25,685 nucleotides of DNA, from contig JAFQHF010000078.1 of assembly GCA_017398105.1 (NCBI GenBank), forward strand, positions 1-25,685, in the 5' to 3' direction. Positions 7,669 to 14,134 of the stretch are shown here, piece by piece. Both the position numbers and the translations under genes were made by a program. The stretch's first letter is position 1. Every line of letters begins with the position of its first letter. The notes below the pieces were generated by a model. That model made no database searches. It saw only the letters and a program-made list of their open reading frames with translations, and had not been told where the DNA came from. Origin of the DNA: Oscillospiraceae bacterium. Lineage in GTDB: Bacteria > Bacillota_A > Clostridia > Oscillospirales > Oscillospiraceae.

Positions 7669-7808
7669 TGTAGGGCGGGGTCATGACCCCGCCGACCCGC
7701 CATCGATGATTTCTATTGGATGGTTTTATCGTATTTTTAACATTTTGCGCTATATTTTCCTGCGCATATACTGCTACCTGATCGGCGGGGTCATGACCCC
7801 GCCCTACA
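7669..7808. repeat. MITE-like element, short form (140 bp)
   Basis: Both ends carry TGTAGGGCGG plus the perfect palindrome GGCGGGGTCATGACCCCGCC, in inverted orientation, about 24 identical terminal bases. The AT-rich centre contains TTGGATGGTTTTATCG and CGGTATTTTCC-like words shared with the element at 4678. It sits between thrC and thrB, and its hairpin ends may attenuate or stabilise a joint transcript. Confidence 0.8.
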
Positions 7809-7830
7809 TTTGTATTTGGGAGAATAGAAA

Positions 7831-8721
7831 ATGAAACGAGTCACCATCCGCGTGCCGGCTACCACGGCCAACCTGGGCCCCGGCTTTGATGCCTTCGGCT
7901 GCGCACTGAGTCTGTATACCGACGTGACCTTTGAGGAAACCGAGTCCGGGTTGGAGATCACCGGCTGCGACGAGGAATATACCGGCCCGGACAATCTGGC
8001 CTATACCTCCTACTGCGCGGTTCTTAGCACCATGAGCGAAGAGATCCGGGGCGTGAAGATCCATATCGATGCCCATATCCCCATCTGCCGGGGCCTGGGC
8101 TCCTCTGCTGCGCTGCTGGTGGCAGGCGCCATGGGCGCCAATGTGCTCCGGGGCAACAAGCTGTCCACCCAGGGTCTTCTGAATATCACCAACGCCATGG
8201 AAGGCCACCCGGACAATCTGGCCCCCGCCTTCTACGGCGGACTGACTGCCTCCATGGTGGACGGCGGTCTTCCTGTATCCGTCAGCTTTCCCCTGCACCC
8301 GGACTGGGAATTTCTGGCCCTGGTTCCGGACTTCGACCTGCCCACCACCCTGGCCCGCTCCGTCCTGCCGGAACAGACCAGCCGGGCGGATGCCATCTAC
8401 AACATCGCCCACGGCGCGCTGGTTCTGAAGGCTCTGGAGCTGGGAGATGAAAAGCTGCTGCGCAATGCCATGCAGGACAAGCTCCACCAGAACTACCGCA
8501 AGAAGCTGATCCCGGACTACGAAAAGATCGAGGCTCTGGTACGGACCACCGGCGCAGCCTTCTGCCTGTCCGGCGCAGGCCCCACCCTGCTGTGCATCAC
8601 CCAGGATCAGAAGCTGGAAGAAAAGCTGGCCCGGAAGCTGGATGCCATCACGGAAAAGAACTGGCAAATGCTGCCGCTTCACGTGGAATTCCAGGGCGCC
8701 CATGTGATCTGCGCGGAATAA
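7831..8721 (+). CDS. thrB: homoserine kinase
   Basis: This GHMP-family kinase transfers phosphate from ATP to L-homoserine, giving the substrate of threonine synthase. The 296-residue length is normal. The start VTIRVPATTANLGPGFDAFG is the family's substrate-side signature. The ATP-binding loop is PICRGLGSSAA (residues 84-94), and the C-terminal glycine loop is CLSGAGPTLLC. The ribosome site (GGGAGAA, 8 bases upstream) is weaker than in neighbouring genes. With asd, lysC, hom and thrC it completes the route from aspartate to threonine in one 6.5-kb region. The gene is separated from thrC by a repeat element, so translation may be independent. Confidence 0.97.
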   Translation: MKRVTIRVPATTANLGPGFDAFGCALSLYTDVTFEETESGLEITGCDEEYTGPDNLAYTSYCAVLSTMSEEIRGVKIHIDAHIPICRGLGSSAALLVAGAMGANVLRGNKLSTQGLLNITNAMEGHPDNLAPAFYGGLTASMVDGGLPVSVSFPLHPDWEFLALVPDFDLPTTLARSVLPEQTSRADAIYNIAHGALVLKALELGDEKLLRNAMQDKLHQNYRKKLIPDYEKIEALVRTTGAAFCLSGAGPTLLCITQDQKLEEKLARKLDAITEKNWQMLPLHVEFQGAHVICAE

Positions 8722-8737
8722 TTGCATACAAAACACT

Positions 8738-8841
8738 TGTAGAGCGGAGGCCTGTCTCCGCCGGTCAGTATAGAAACCCGAGCGTCCGCTATGCCGCTCA
8801 AAATTTCAGACTGTCCGGCGGGAACAAGCCCCCGCCCTACT
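8738..8841. repeat. GTAG..CTAC inverted-repeat element, diverged copy
   Basis: The element starts TGTAGAGCGGAGG and ends with CCCCCGCCCTAC. The ends are imperfect complements, and internal GC hairpins are present (CGGAGG..CTCCGCC). It fills the gap between thrB and the small minus-strand gene; no gene is visible in it. Confidence 0.6.
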
Positions 8842-8848
8842 GTTTCAT

Positions 8849-9028
8849 TCAGAAAACCGCTGTTTCTTCTTCCTCTTTCAGCAATTCCGGATGCTTCAGC
8901 TGAATCCATTCCTTGATGATCTCTTCCGACAGCTGAGAAATGCTCCATTTTTTCTCCGCCGCGACCTGTGCCAGGATGCCTTTGATTTTGATATTGGTCC
9001 TGTATGTAATGTATTCGGTCTTTTTCAT
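8849..9028 (-). CDS. small ribbon-helix-helix-like DNA-binding protein
   Basis: This 59-residue protein starts with a short beta-type stretch (TEYITYRTNIKIK). Two helices follow (GILAQVAAEKKW and SISQLSEEIIKEWIQLK), the layout of MetJ/Arc-type repressors, with a charged Glu-rich tail. Such proteins dimerise and bind short palindromes, often their own promoter. The ATG at 9028 is chosen because GGTGAT lies about 7 bases upstream; an ATG seven codons further out has no ribosome site. Its upstream DNA holds the dyad GTATAC-atg-GTATAC (9042-9056), a plausible self-operator. No toxin or relaxase partner lies beside it. It diverges from the structured RNA gene. The fold call rests on pattern only. 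Confidence 0.65.
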   Translation of the reverse strand: MKKTEYITYRTNIKIKGILAQVAAEKKWSISQLSEEIIKEWIQLKHPELLKEEEETAVF

Positions 9029-9041
9029 TTTTACATCACCC

Positions 9042-9056
9042 GTATACATGGTATAC
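9042..9056. promoter_or_regulatory. GTATAC dyad, candidate operator
   Basis: Two GTATAC hexamers are separated by 3 bp. The dyad lies between the small ribbon-helix-helix gene start and the -35 of the divergent RNA promoter (9065), a position where a repressor could influence both. Confidence 0.4.
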
Positions 9057-9064
9057 CTTTTTAC

Positions 9065-9093
9065 TTGACGAAACCATAATTATCAGATATACT
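9065..9093 (+). promoter_or_regulatory. promoter of the structured RNA
   Basis: -35 TTGACG (9065-9070) and -10 TATACT (9088-9093) are separated by exactly 17 bp. Transcription would begin near 9100. There is no ribosome site or coding frame between here and the terminator at 9320-9355. Confidence 0.75.
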
Positions 9094-9099
9094 AAATAT

Positions 9100-9355
9100 A
9101 CGTAAAAAATGTTGCTTGCCTGTTTCGCAGAGTCCGGCTGTCGGGGTTTCGCTTATGGCGCGGTCATTCTCTCTCCCGGATGACCTGCCGAAGAGGGTCG
9201 GATAAAAAAGATTTCCGGTTGGAGTGCTGTCTTCGGAAGTTGCTGCATTTCGAGCAGGCGGGCGGTTCCCCTCGCCCGTCTCCATTTTAAAGAGAAACAG
9301 GCACATTCTAAGTAGTTACAAAAAAGCTGTTCAGAAAATTCTGAACAGCTTTTTT
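9100..9355 (+). ncRNA. free-standing structured non-coding RNA, class not recognised
   Basis: A consensus promoter and a strong terminator bracket about 250 nt with no credible coding frame. The ends of the inner part pair perfectly: TGCCTGTTTC (9117-9126) with GAAACAGGCA (9294-9303), a 10-bp closing stem. Inside are hairpins GGTCAT/ATGACC (9162-9185), a 7-bp stem of ATTTCCG with CGGAAGT (about 9211-9240), CTGC/GCAG, and GGGCG/CGCCC (about 9260-9278). The next gene downstream runs in the opposite direction, so this is not a riboswitch for it. Size and closed ends recall 6S RNA, but I cannot match the sequence to 6S, SRP, RNase P or tmRNA. The Spo0A/XRE module and other loci are far away and give no clue. 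Confidence 0.65.
9320..9355. terminator. strong bidirectional intrinsic terminator
   Basis: AGCTGTTCAGAA pairs with TTCTGAACAGCT, flanked by A6 on the left and T6 on the right. It ends the structured RNA on the plus strand and the PsiE-like gene on the minus strand. Confidence 0.93.
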
Positions 9356-9376
9356 CATGTGGTATGGAAAAATACG

Positions 9377-9838
9377 TTACTCCACTTCCACCATTTCTTC
9401 CTTCAGCTCACTGCGGCGGATCAGGAAGCGGCGGATGGCAAACAGACCGGCAATACAGCCGATACAGGCCAAATTGCTCCAGGGATCGTCATGGCTCAGG
9501 ACAACGTGACGGGTGATAGCCACAGTCAGAACCTCCAGAATGTTGGCGGGGGTGGTATCGATGAGCATTCGCACAAACTCCAGGCCAACCACGATGGTCA
9601 GCAGATTGTGCAGCATATGGTTCACATCTGCAAAATATTCGCCGCCGCTGGCAATCATATGGTAGATTTCCAGGCTCAATGCACCCAGCAGCGCAATAAT
9701 CGTAAGCACTGCAATGAAACGCTCGATGTAATGCAGGGCCCGGCGAAACAGATGCTCCACCCGGCGATCATGCTTGGTCACCTTCTCAATATACGCCTGA
9801 ATTTTCGGATCATCGGAATGGGGGACATGATTGCTCAC
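9377..9838 (-). CDS. PsiE-like membrane protein
   Basis: This 153-residue protein has about four hydrophobic segments (near residues 38-62, 80-95, 100-115 and 122-136). It carries the phrase VVGLEFVRMLIDTTPANILEV followed by TVAITRHVVLSH, which resembles the phosphate-starvation-inducible PsiE family. The biochemical role of PsiE is unknown. The start is a GTG at 9838, with AGGAGG 8 bases upstream; the next in-frame ATG is far inside. The C-terminus is acidic (LKEEMVEVE). It is transcribed alone and shares the bidirectional terminator with the convergent RNA gene. A small conserved membrane protein of another family cannot be excluded. Confidence 0.7.
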   Translation of the reverse strand: MSNHVPHSDDPKIQAYIEKVTKHDRRVEHLFRRALHYIERFIAVLTIIALLGALSLEIYHMIASGGEYFADVNHMLHNLLTIVVGLEFVRMLIDTTPANILEVLTVAITRHVVLSHDDPWSNLACIGCIAGLFAIRRFLIRRSELKEEMVEVE

Positions 9839-9931
9839 TGGATATTCCTCCTATTTCTGTGATAATATATCATTATACACGATATTGTCCAAAAAGCAAA
9901 GATTTTTTTACCGTTTCTTTGGACATTTTCA

Positions 9932-11020
9932 TCACAGCAGCTTCCGGATCAGCGGAATCCGCTTCAGGATCAGGCACAGTCCCAGGGTCATCAGCAGAAC
10001 CGCCAGAGAAAATACCGCACTTCCCGGTACGCTGGCCAGGAAGGGCACCTGCACCGCCCGGGAGGACAGTGTCCAGGTGGGGATCACATGCAGCAGATAA
10101 ATGCCCAGGGTATTGGCGGAAATGGTGCGGATCAGGGGCCTGTCCTGCTTCCAGTTCAGGCACAGCACAAACAGGCACAGCACATTCACCAGGGTAAACA
10201 CCGTGTCATAGCCCTTCCAGACCACATCCCACAGCTGCTGCAGCATCCGGGAAAACAGAATATACATCACGCCCTGGATCACAGTGGAGACTGTCAGTAC
10301 AACCAAGGCAATGCAGTTGCGTTTCCGGGCAGGAACGGCCTCGATCTTCTCCTGTACCGACAGCATGATGCCGCCCATGCAGAAGTACACAAAGGCATAG
10401 CCCGCGATCTTCTGGAAGGGATTGAAAATATTAAAATTATGTCCCGCGTAAACCATCCGCTCCTGCAGCAGGAACCGGCACAGCAGGGTGCGGATCTGAT
10501 TGATCAGGGTATTTCCCATGGTCAAAAACGCACACACTGCCACGAAGCAGTAAAACGCCTTTTTATCATGGTCGTACGCCGCCTTCATCAGCGGGAAGAA
10601 CACATGCACGCCTATCAGAGCGCCCATATACCAGATCTGGTTGGCCCACTCCCAGTTGGTCAGCTTATACCAGAAGGACTCCCAGGTAAGCCGCTCTCCG
10701 AACACCGGCTGCATGATCAGCGTCAGCACACTGCCCCAGAAAAAGCTGAGAAACACCATGCGGATCATCCGTTTCACATGCTTTTTCACATCCAGAGGTC
10801 TTCCAAACAGCAGGTAGCCGTTGCAGAAAAAGAAGATCGGTACGCAGGTGGCCAGCAGCGACCGGGGGAACACCGTCAGATAGGTACCCAGGTCGCTTTT
10901 CATAATGTAGTCGTAGGTATACAGAGACCCATGGAAAAACAGCACAAAATAGATGCCGATGCATTCCAGCAGATCGATATGCGTCAGTCGGGCAGGTGGT
11001 TTTAAAGAATTCGTCGGCAT
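9932..11020 (-). CDS. acyltransferase-3 family membrane protein
   Basis: This 362-residue polytopic protein has about ten hydrophobic segments. It begins with the family pattern RLTHIDLLECIGIYFVLFFHGS; the histidine in the first membrane segment is the usual active-site residue of acyltransferase-3 (OafA/WecH-type) enzymes. The mid-region WYMGALIGVHVFFPLM and the late TLGIYLLHVIPTW are also typical. Members move acetyl or other acyl groups onto cell-surface polysaccharides or lipids in the cytoplasmic membrane. The acceptor is not visible here, since no polysaccharide genes adjoin. A ribosome site (AAAGGATA) lies about 9 bases before the ATG. It appears to be a single-gene unit. Confidence 0.88.
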   Translation of the reverse strand: MPTNSLKPPARLTHIDLLECIGIYFVLFFHGSLYTYDYIMKSDLGTYLTVFPRSLLATCVPIFFFCNGYLLFGRPLDVKKHVKRMIRMVFLSFFWGSVLTLIMQPVFGERLTWESFWYKLTNWEWANQIWYMGALIGVHVFFPLMKAAYDHDKKAFYCFVAVCAFLTMGNTLINQIRTLLCRFLLQERMVYAGHNFNIFNPFQKIAGYAFVYFCMGGIMLSVQEKIEAVPARKRNCIALVVLTVSTVIQGVMYILFSRMLQQLWDVVWKGYDTVFTLVNVLCLFVLCLNWKQDRPLIRTISANTLGIYLLHVIPTWTLSSRAVQVPFLASVPGSAVFSLAVLLMTLGLCLILKRIPLIRKLL

Positions 11021-11127
11021 AGCGGCGGTATCCTTTCGGTTTTCTTTCTATTATATCAGCGCTGCGGTGGTTTGTAAAGCCGCCAACGGGTTCCCAAACC
11101 ACCGTTTCGCTTCTTCGGCCCAATGTT

Positions 11128-11240
11128 TGTCATCCTGAGCGGAACGAAGGGAAGTCGAAGGATCTACGCATTTACGATATCCTTATGAAAAACGTTTTTG
11201 CGCAGACCCTTCGACTCGCTTACGCTCGCTCAGGATGACA
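11128..11240. repeat. TGTCATCCTGAGCG...CGCTCAGGATGACA inverted repeat element
   Basis: Perfect 14-nt terminal inverted repeats (TGTCATCCTGAGCG) bound a 113-bp intergenic element. Inner complementary words are GTCGAAGG and CCTTCGAC. It differs in sequence from the GTAGGGCGGGG family. It lies between the acyltransferase and the S-layer-homology gene. Confidence 0.8.
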
Positions 11241-11271
11241 TTTTTGTGACTTTATGCCATCCGATGCGCTC

Positions 11272-12396
11272 TTACACCAGCTGATCGATTTTCTGTTCCT
11301 GGGCGGCCTTGACCGTCTGATAGAGGATGTTTGCCGCCTGGCTTCGGGTGATGGGAGTATCCTCGTCCTGCGCAAAGCTTTCCTGCGCAGAAAGATCCAG
11401 AGCATTTCGCAGCATCACCGCCACCTCGGCCCCGGTGATGGGTTCGTCAGCGCCGAAGACCTTCTGATCCGGCAGCCCCGCCGTCAGGCCCGATCGGATG
11501 GCAGCCGCCAGATAGGGCTGCAGCCAGACGGGGATCTCATCGGTATAGCCGGTACAGGCCAGTTCCTCCTCTTCCGGGATATCCAGAGCTTTCACCAGCA
11601 TGGCAACAAATTCCCCACGGGTCACTTCCTTGTCCGGCCCGAAGCAGGCCGTCTGACCCAGACTCTCCCCCACAAAAATGCCGCTGTGGCGCATCCACTC
11701 CGCTGCGAACCGGCAGTCTCTGCCCAGGGTATCCGTATACTGGGCCGCATCCGTCGGCTTCAGGATGGTAATGGTAACGGTAGCCTCCCGGGAAATTTTT
11801 CCGGCAGGGTCGGCAGCCGTATAGACAAAGGAATCCACACCCACCTTATTCTTCTTCGGTGTATAGGTGAAGGAGCCGTCCGAGCTGATCTCCACGGTGC
11901 CCCGCCGGGGCTGACGGGTGACGGTGAAGGTCATGGCCTGTCCCTCCGGGTCGCTGACCTTCAGCTTTGCGGTATTGGGAAGGTTTTTGTAGGTCTCCAT
12001 GGCAGAATCCTCCGCCACAGGGGGCTTGTCCTCCCTGCCCCGGATGGACAGGGTCATCACAGCACTGTCGCCCACAAAGGTCTCGCAGATGGGAAGATAC
12101 GTCAATTCCACCGTCCGGTCAAATTCCGACCGCAGAGGAGTGACGGTCATCTGCCCCAGCTGCTCGGCTGTCAGGATATCTCCCTCCATGAGAATGCGGT
12201 TTCCCAGCTGCAGCAGCCCCAGTTCCTCCGGCAGTCCGGTGATGCAGATCCCTTCCAGGGACATTTCCCCGGAAAAGTCCTCTGCCGAAAAACAATAGGT
12301 GCTGTCGCAGTCAATTTCCGCTGCCGCCGCAGGCACGGCCAGCCCCAGCACACAGCCCGCTGCCAGCAGAGCGGAAAGAATACGGTTACGATACAT
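11272..12396 (-). CDS. secreted S-layer-homology (SLH) protein with cadherin-like domain
   Basis: This 374-residue protein begins with a signal peptide (MYRNRILSALLAAGCVLGLAV..., cut after AAAA near residue 26). A beta domain follows (about 27-130). Then comes a tandem-95/cadherin-like repeat (about 145-215) with GTVEISSDGSFTYTPKKN and DSFVYTAADPAG. Two clear SLH motifs follow (about 225-275 with FGPDKEVTRGEFVAMLVKAL; 285-340 with FGADEPITGAEVAVMLRNAL), then a degenerate third (TPITRSQAANILYQ). SLH domains anchor proteins to cell-wall polysaccharide at the cell surface. The ATG at 12396 has GGAGG about 10 bases upstream; the longer frame runs through non-coding DNA. It is a single gene. The cargo function is unknown. 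Confidence 0.9.
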   Translation of the reverse strand: MYRNRILSALLAAGCVLGLAVPAAAAEIDCDSTYCFSAEDFSGEMSLEGICITGLPEELGLLQLGNRILMEGDILTAEQLGQMTVTPLRSEFDRTVELTYLPICETFVGDSAVMTLSIRGREDKPPVAEDSAMETYKNLPNTAKLKVSDPEGQAMTFTVTRQPRRGTVEISSDGSFTYTPKKNKVGVDSFVYTAADPAGKISREATVTITILKPTDAAQYTDTLGRDCRFAAEWMRHSGIFVGESLGQTACFGPDKEVTRGEFVAMLVKALDIPEEEELACTGYTDEIPVWLQPYLAAAIRSGLTAGLPDQKVFGADEPITGAEVAVMLRNALDLSAQESFAQDEDTPITRSQAANILYQTVKAAQEQKIDQLV

Positions 12397-12465
12397 GATG
12401 CTCTTACCTCCAATTTTTGAGTTCGGAGGTAGTGTTTGCCAAAGTAAGAAAAATATACACATAAG

Positions 12466-12494
12466 TGTAGGGCGGGGACAAGCCCCGCCCTACA
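12466..12494. repeat. minimal TGTAGGGCGGGG hairpin (solo end)
   Basis: A 29-nt near-perfect inverted repeat, TGTAGGGCGGGG/CCCCGCCCTACA with a 5-nt loop, lies between tatD and the SLH gene. It looks like one end of the larger elements without a centre and may act as a transcript-end hairpin for tatD. Confidence 0.65.
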
Positions 12495-12500
12495 CTTGGA

Positions 12501-13265
12501 TCATTCGATTCTGTAGAGTTTTTTTCCGTTCTCCACGGTAATGGCATGGACTTCTTCCACCGTCAGGCCCCGGATTTCTGCCAGCTTCTCTGCCATGCGG
12601 TAGAGCTTGCCCGGGTCGTTCCGTCTGCCCCGGAAGGGCTCCGGTGCCATATAGGGGCAGTCCGTCTCCAGCACGATCCGCTCCAGCGGGATGGAGGATG
12701 CCACCTCCACCGCCTTGCGGGCATTTTTGAAGGTCAGCACGCCGGTGAAGCCGATGTACCAGCCCCGCTTTACCAGCCATTTTGCCATCTCTGCCGAGCC
12801 GGAATAGCAGTGGAACACACCCGTCACATTGGGGAATTCCTCCACGATCTTCATGCCGTCCTCGTGGGCTTCCCGCTCATGGACGATGACCGGAAGCCCC
12901 AGTTCATCGGCCAGGGCCATCTGCATCCGGAAGGCTCTCTGCTGGATCTGCCTGGGAATGTCTTCGTAATGGTAATCCAGGCCGATCTCGCCGATGGCCT
13001 TGATTTTCGGGTTCTGTTTACATAACGCCCTGTATTCATCCAGAACCGCCTCCGTTACCTCGTCCGCCGCATCCGGATGGGAGCCCACGGCGGCATACAT
13101 ATAGTCATAGCGCCGGGAAAGCTGGGATGCGTTCCGGGAGGATTCCAGACTGCAGCCGGGATTCATCAGCAGGGCTATGCCCTTTTCCGGCAAATTTTTC
13201 AGCAGCGCTTCCCGGTCGGCATCAAAGGCATGGTCGTCCATATGGGCGTGGGTATCAAATAACAT
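12501..13265 (-). CDS. TatD-family metal-dependent hydrolase
   Basis: This 254-residue TIM-barrel hydrolase has the full TatD ligand set. It shows DTHAHMDD (His6 and His8 region), GEIGLDYHYE with the bridging glutamate, VIVHERE, FHCYSG, and the late aspartate in LETDCPYMAPEPFRG. TatD enzymes act as 3'-5' DNA exonucleases or D-aminoacyl-tRNA-type hydrolases in the cytoplasm; the physiological role in Firmicutes is not settled. AAGGAG lies about 6 bases before the ATG. It starts 11 bp after the stop codon of the upstream membrane-protein gene on the same strand, so the two form an operon. Confidence 0.95.
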   Translation of the reverse strand: MLFDTHAHMDDHAFDADREALLKNLPEKGIALLMNPGCSLESSRNASQLSRRYDYMYAAVGSHPDAADEVTEAVLDEYRALCKQNPKIKAIGEIGLDYHYEDIPRQIQQRAFRMQMALADELGLPVIVHEREAHEDGMKIVEEFPNVTGVFHCYSGSAEMAKWLVKRGWYIGFTGVLTFKNARKAVEVASSIPLERIVLETDCPYMAPEPFRGRRNDPGKLYRMAEKLAEIRGLTVEEVHAITVENGKKLYRIE

Positions 13266-13276
13266 AGCAGTCTCCT

Positions 13277-13801
13277 TTACAGGGCATCAATGATGTTGGG
13301 GTCGTCGCCTTCATCCAGCCAGGGATTTCGCTTCAGCCGCAGCGCAAACATGGCAATGCCGATCACCAGCACCACCGCTCCGCAGAGGGTGAATACAATC
13401 CGGGAAGCTGTCAGCGGCGCAAACACCAGCCCCACCGCAGCGATCAGCAGCGCAATGCCCATCAGGGTGCTGTCCTTGCGCATACAGTTTCCGCCCTCAA
13501 TGGCCAGCAGCACACCCAGGAACCGGCCGATATTCTTCGCCAGCAGCAGGGGCTGGGCCAGAAGCGAGGAGCCGATCATCAGACAAACCACCGCCCAGAT
13601 GCCCTTGGACACCCGTCCCCGGGAGGCCGTCACCGCACCGATCACACAGCCTACACCGGCTGCCGTCAGAATCCAGCCGATGACTTTGGCAATGAGAATG
13701 GACGCGGAATCCGGGCTTAGCATCAGCAGCAGGCCAAACAGCATCAGCGTCACCGGCATTCCAAACCGGTTCAGCAGATTGGAGAATTTCATTTTTTTCA
13801 C
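13277..13801 (-). CDS. DUF308/HdeD-like membrane protein
   Basis: This 174-residue protein has about six closely packed hydrophobic segments arranged as pairs. Examples are MPVTLMLFGLLLML, IGWILTAAGVGCVIGAV, IWAVVCLMIGSSLLAQPLLL, LGVLLAIEGGNCM, LMGIALLIAAVGLVFAPL and VFTLCGAVVLVIGIAMFAL. This matches the short-repeat layout of DUF308 (HdeD-like) inner-membrane proteins. The tail (WLDEGDDPNIIDAL) is acidic and cytoplasmic-looking. The start is probably the GTG at 13801, with GAGGTG 7 bases upstream; an ATG three codons on is the alternative. It is the first gene of a two-gene operon with tatD. Function is unknown. Confidence 0.75.
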   Translation of the reverse strand: MKKMKFSNLLNRFGMPVTLMLFGLLLMLSPDSASILIAKVIGWILTAAGVGCVIGAVTASRGRVSKGIWAVVCLMIGSSLLAQPLLLAKNIGRFLGVLLAIEGGNCMRKDSTLMGIALLIAAVGLVFAPLTASRIVFTLCGAVVLVIGIAMFALRLKRNPWLDEGDDPNIIDAL

Positions 13802-13889
13802 AGGGATTCACCTCTTTCTTCCCCTTACTATACCCGTTTTTGGCGTGGGTGTCAATAAGTCCGCAAGTGATCATTTGATGTACTCATCC

Positions 13890-14028
13890 CGTAGGGCGGG
13901 GTCATGACCCCGCCGACCCGCTGCCGAGAATTGCCATGGTTTCTATGATTGCATTTGTTACATTACGCATTATTCTTTAACTGCGCAGTTTCGCAACCTG
14001 ATCGGCGGGGTCATGACCCCGCCCTACA
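13890..14028. repeat. MITE-like element, short form (139 bp)
   Basis: The ends match the 7669-7808 element (GTAGGGCGGGGTCATGACC on each side, inverted), and ACCCGC and ACCTGATCGG adjoin the ends in both. The AT-rich centre has diverged. The rest of the 333-bp gap between uxaC and the DUF308-like gene holds only the uxaC terminator and the DUF308-gene upstream region. Confidence 0.8.
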
Positions 14029-14067
14029 GGGCATATCGCTGCATCGTTATCTGTTATTCCATTCGCA

Positions 14068-14099
14068 AAAAAGCTCCCGGAAGGCGAGCCTTCCGGGAG
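14068..14099 (-). terminator. intrinsic terminator of uxaC
   Basis: CTCCCGGAAGGC and GCCTTCCGGGAG form a 12-bp perfect stem with a 2-4 nt loop (14074-14099). On the minus strand it is followed by CTTTTTTG. It lies 36 bp after the uxaC stop codon. Confidence 0.92.
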
Positions 14100-14134
14100 G
14101 TTGGACTATGTGTGCCTATTCAGTAATCCGCCAA

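Noticed and set aside
6210..7703. 497-codon open frame on the minus strand opposite thrC
   Set aside because: It covers the whole thrC gene in antisense and is compositionally biased to Gly/His/Gln; thrC itself carries all catalytic motifs.
9061..9306. 81-codon minus-strand frame opposite the structured RNA
   Set aside because: No ribosome site and no recognisable pattern; the plus strand has a promoter, terminator and paired ends that explain the region as RNA.
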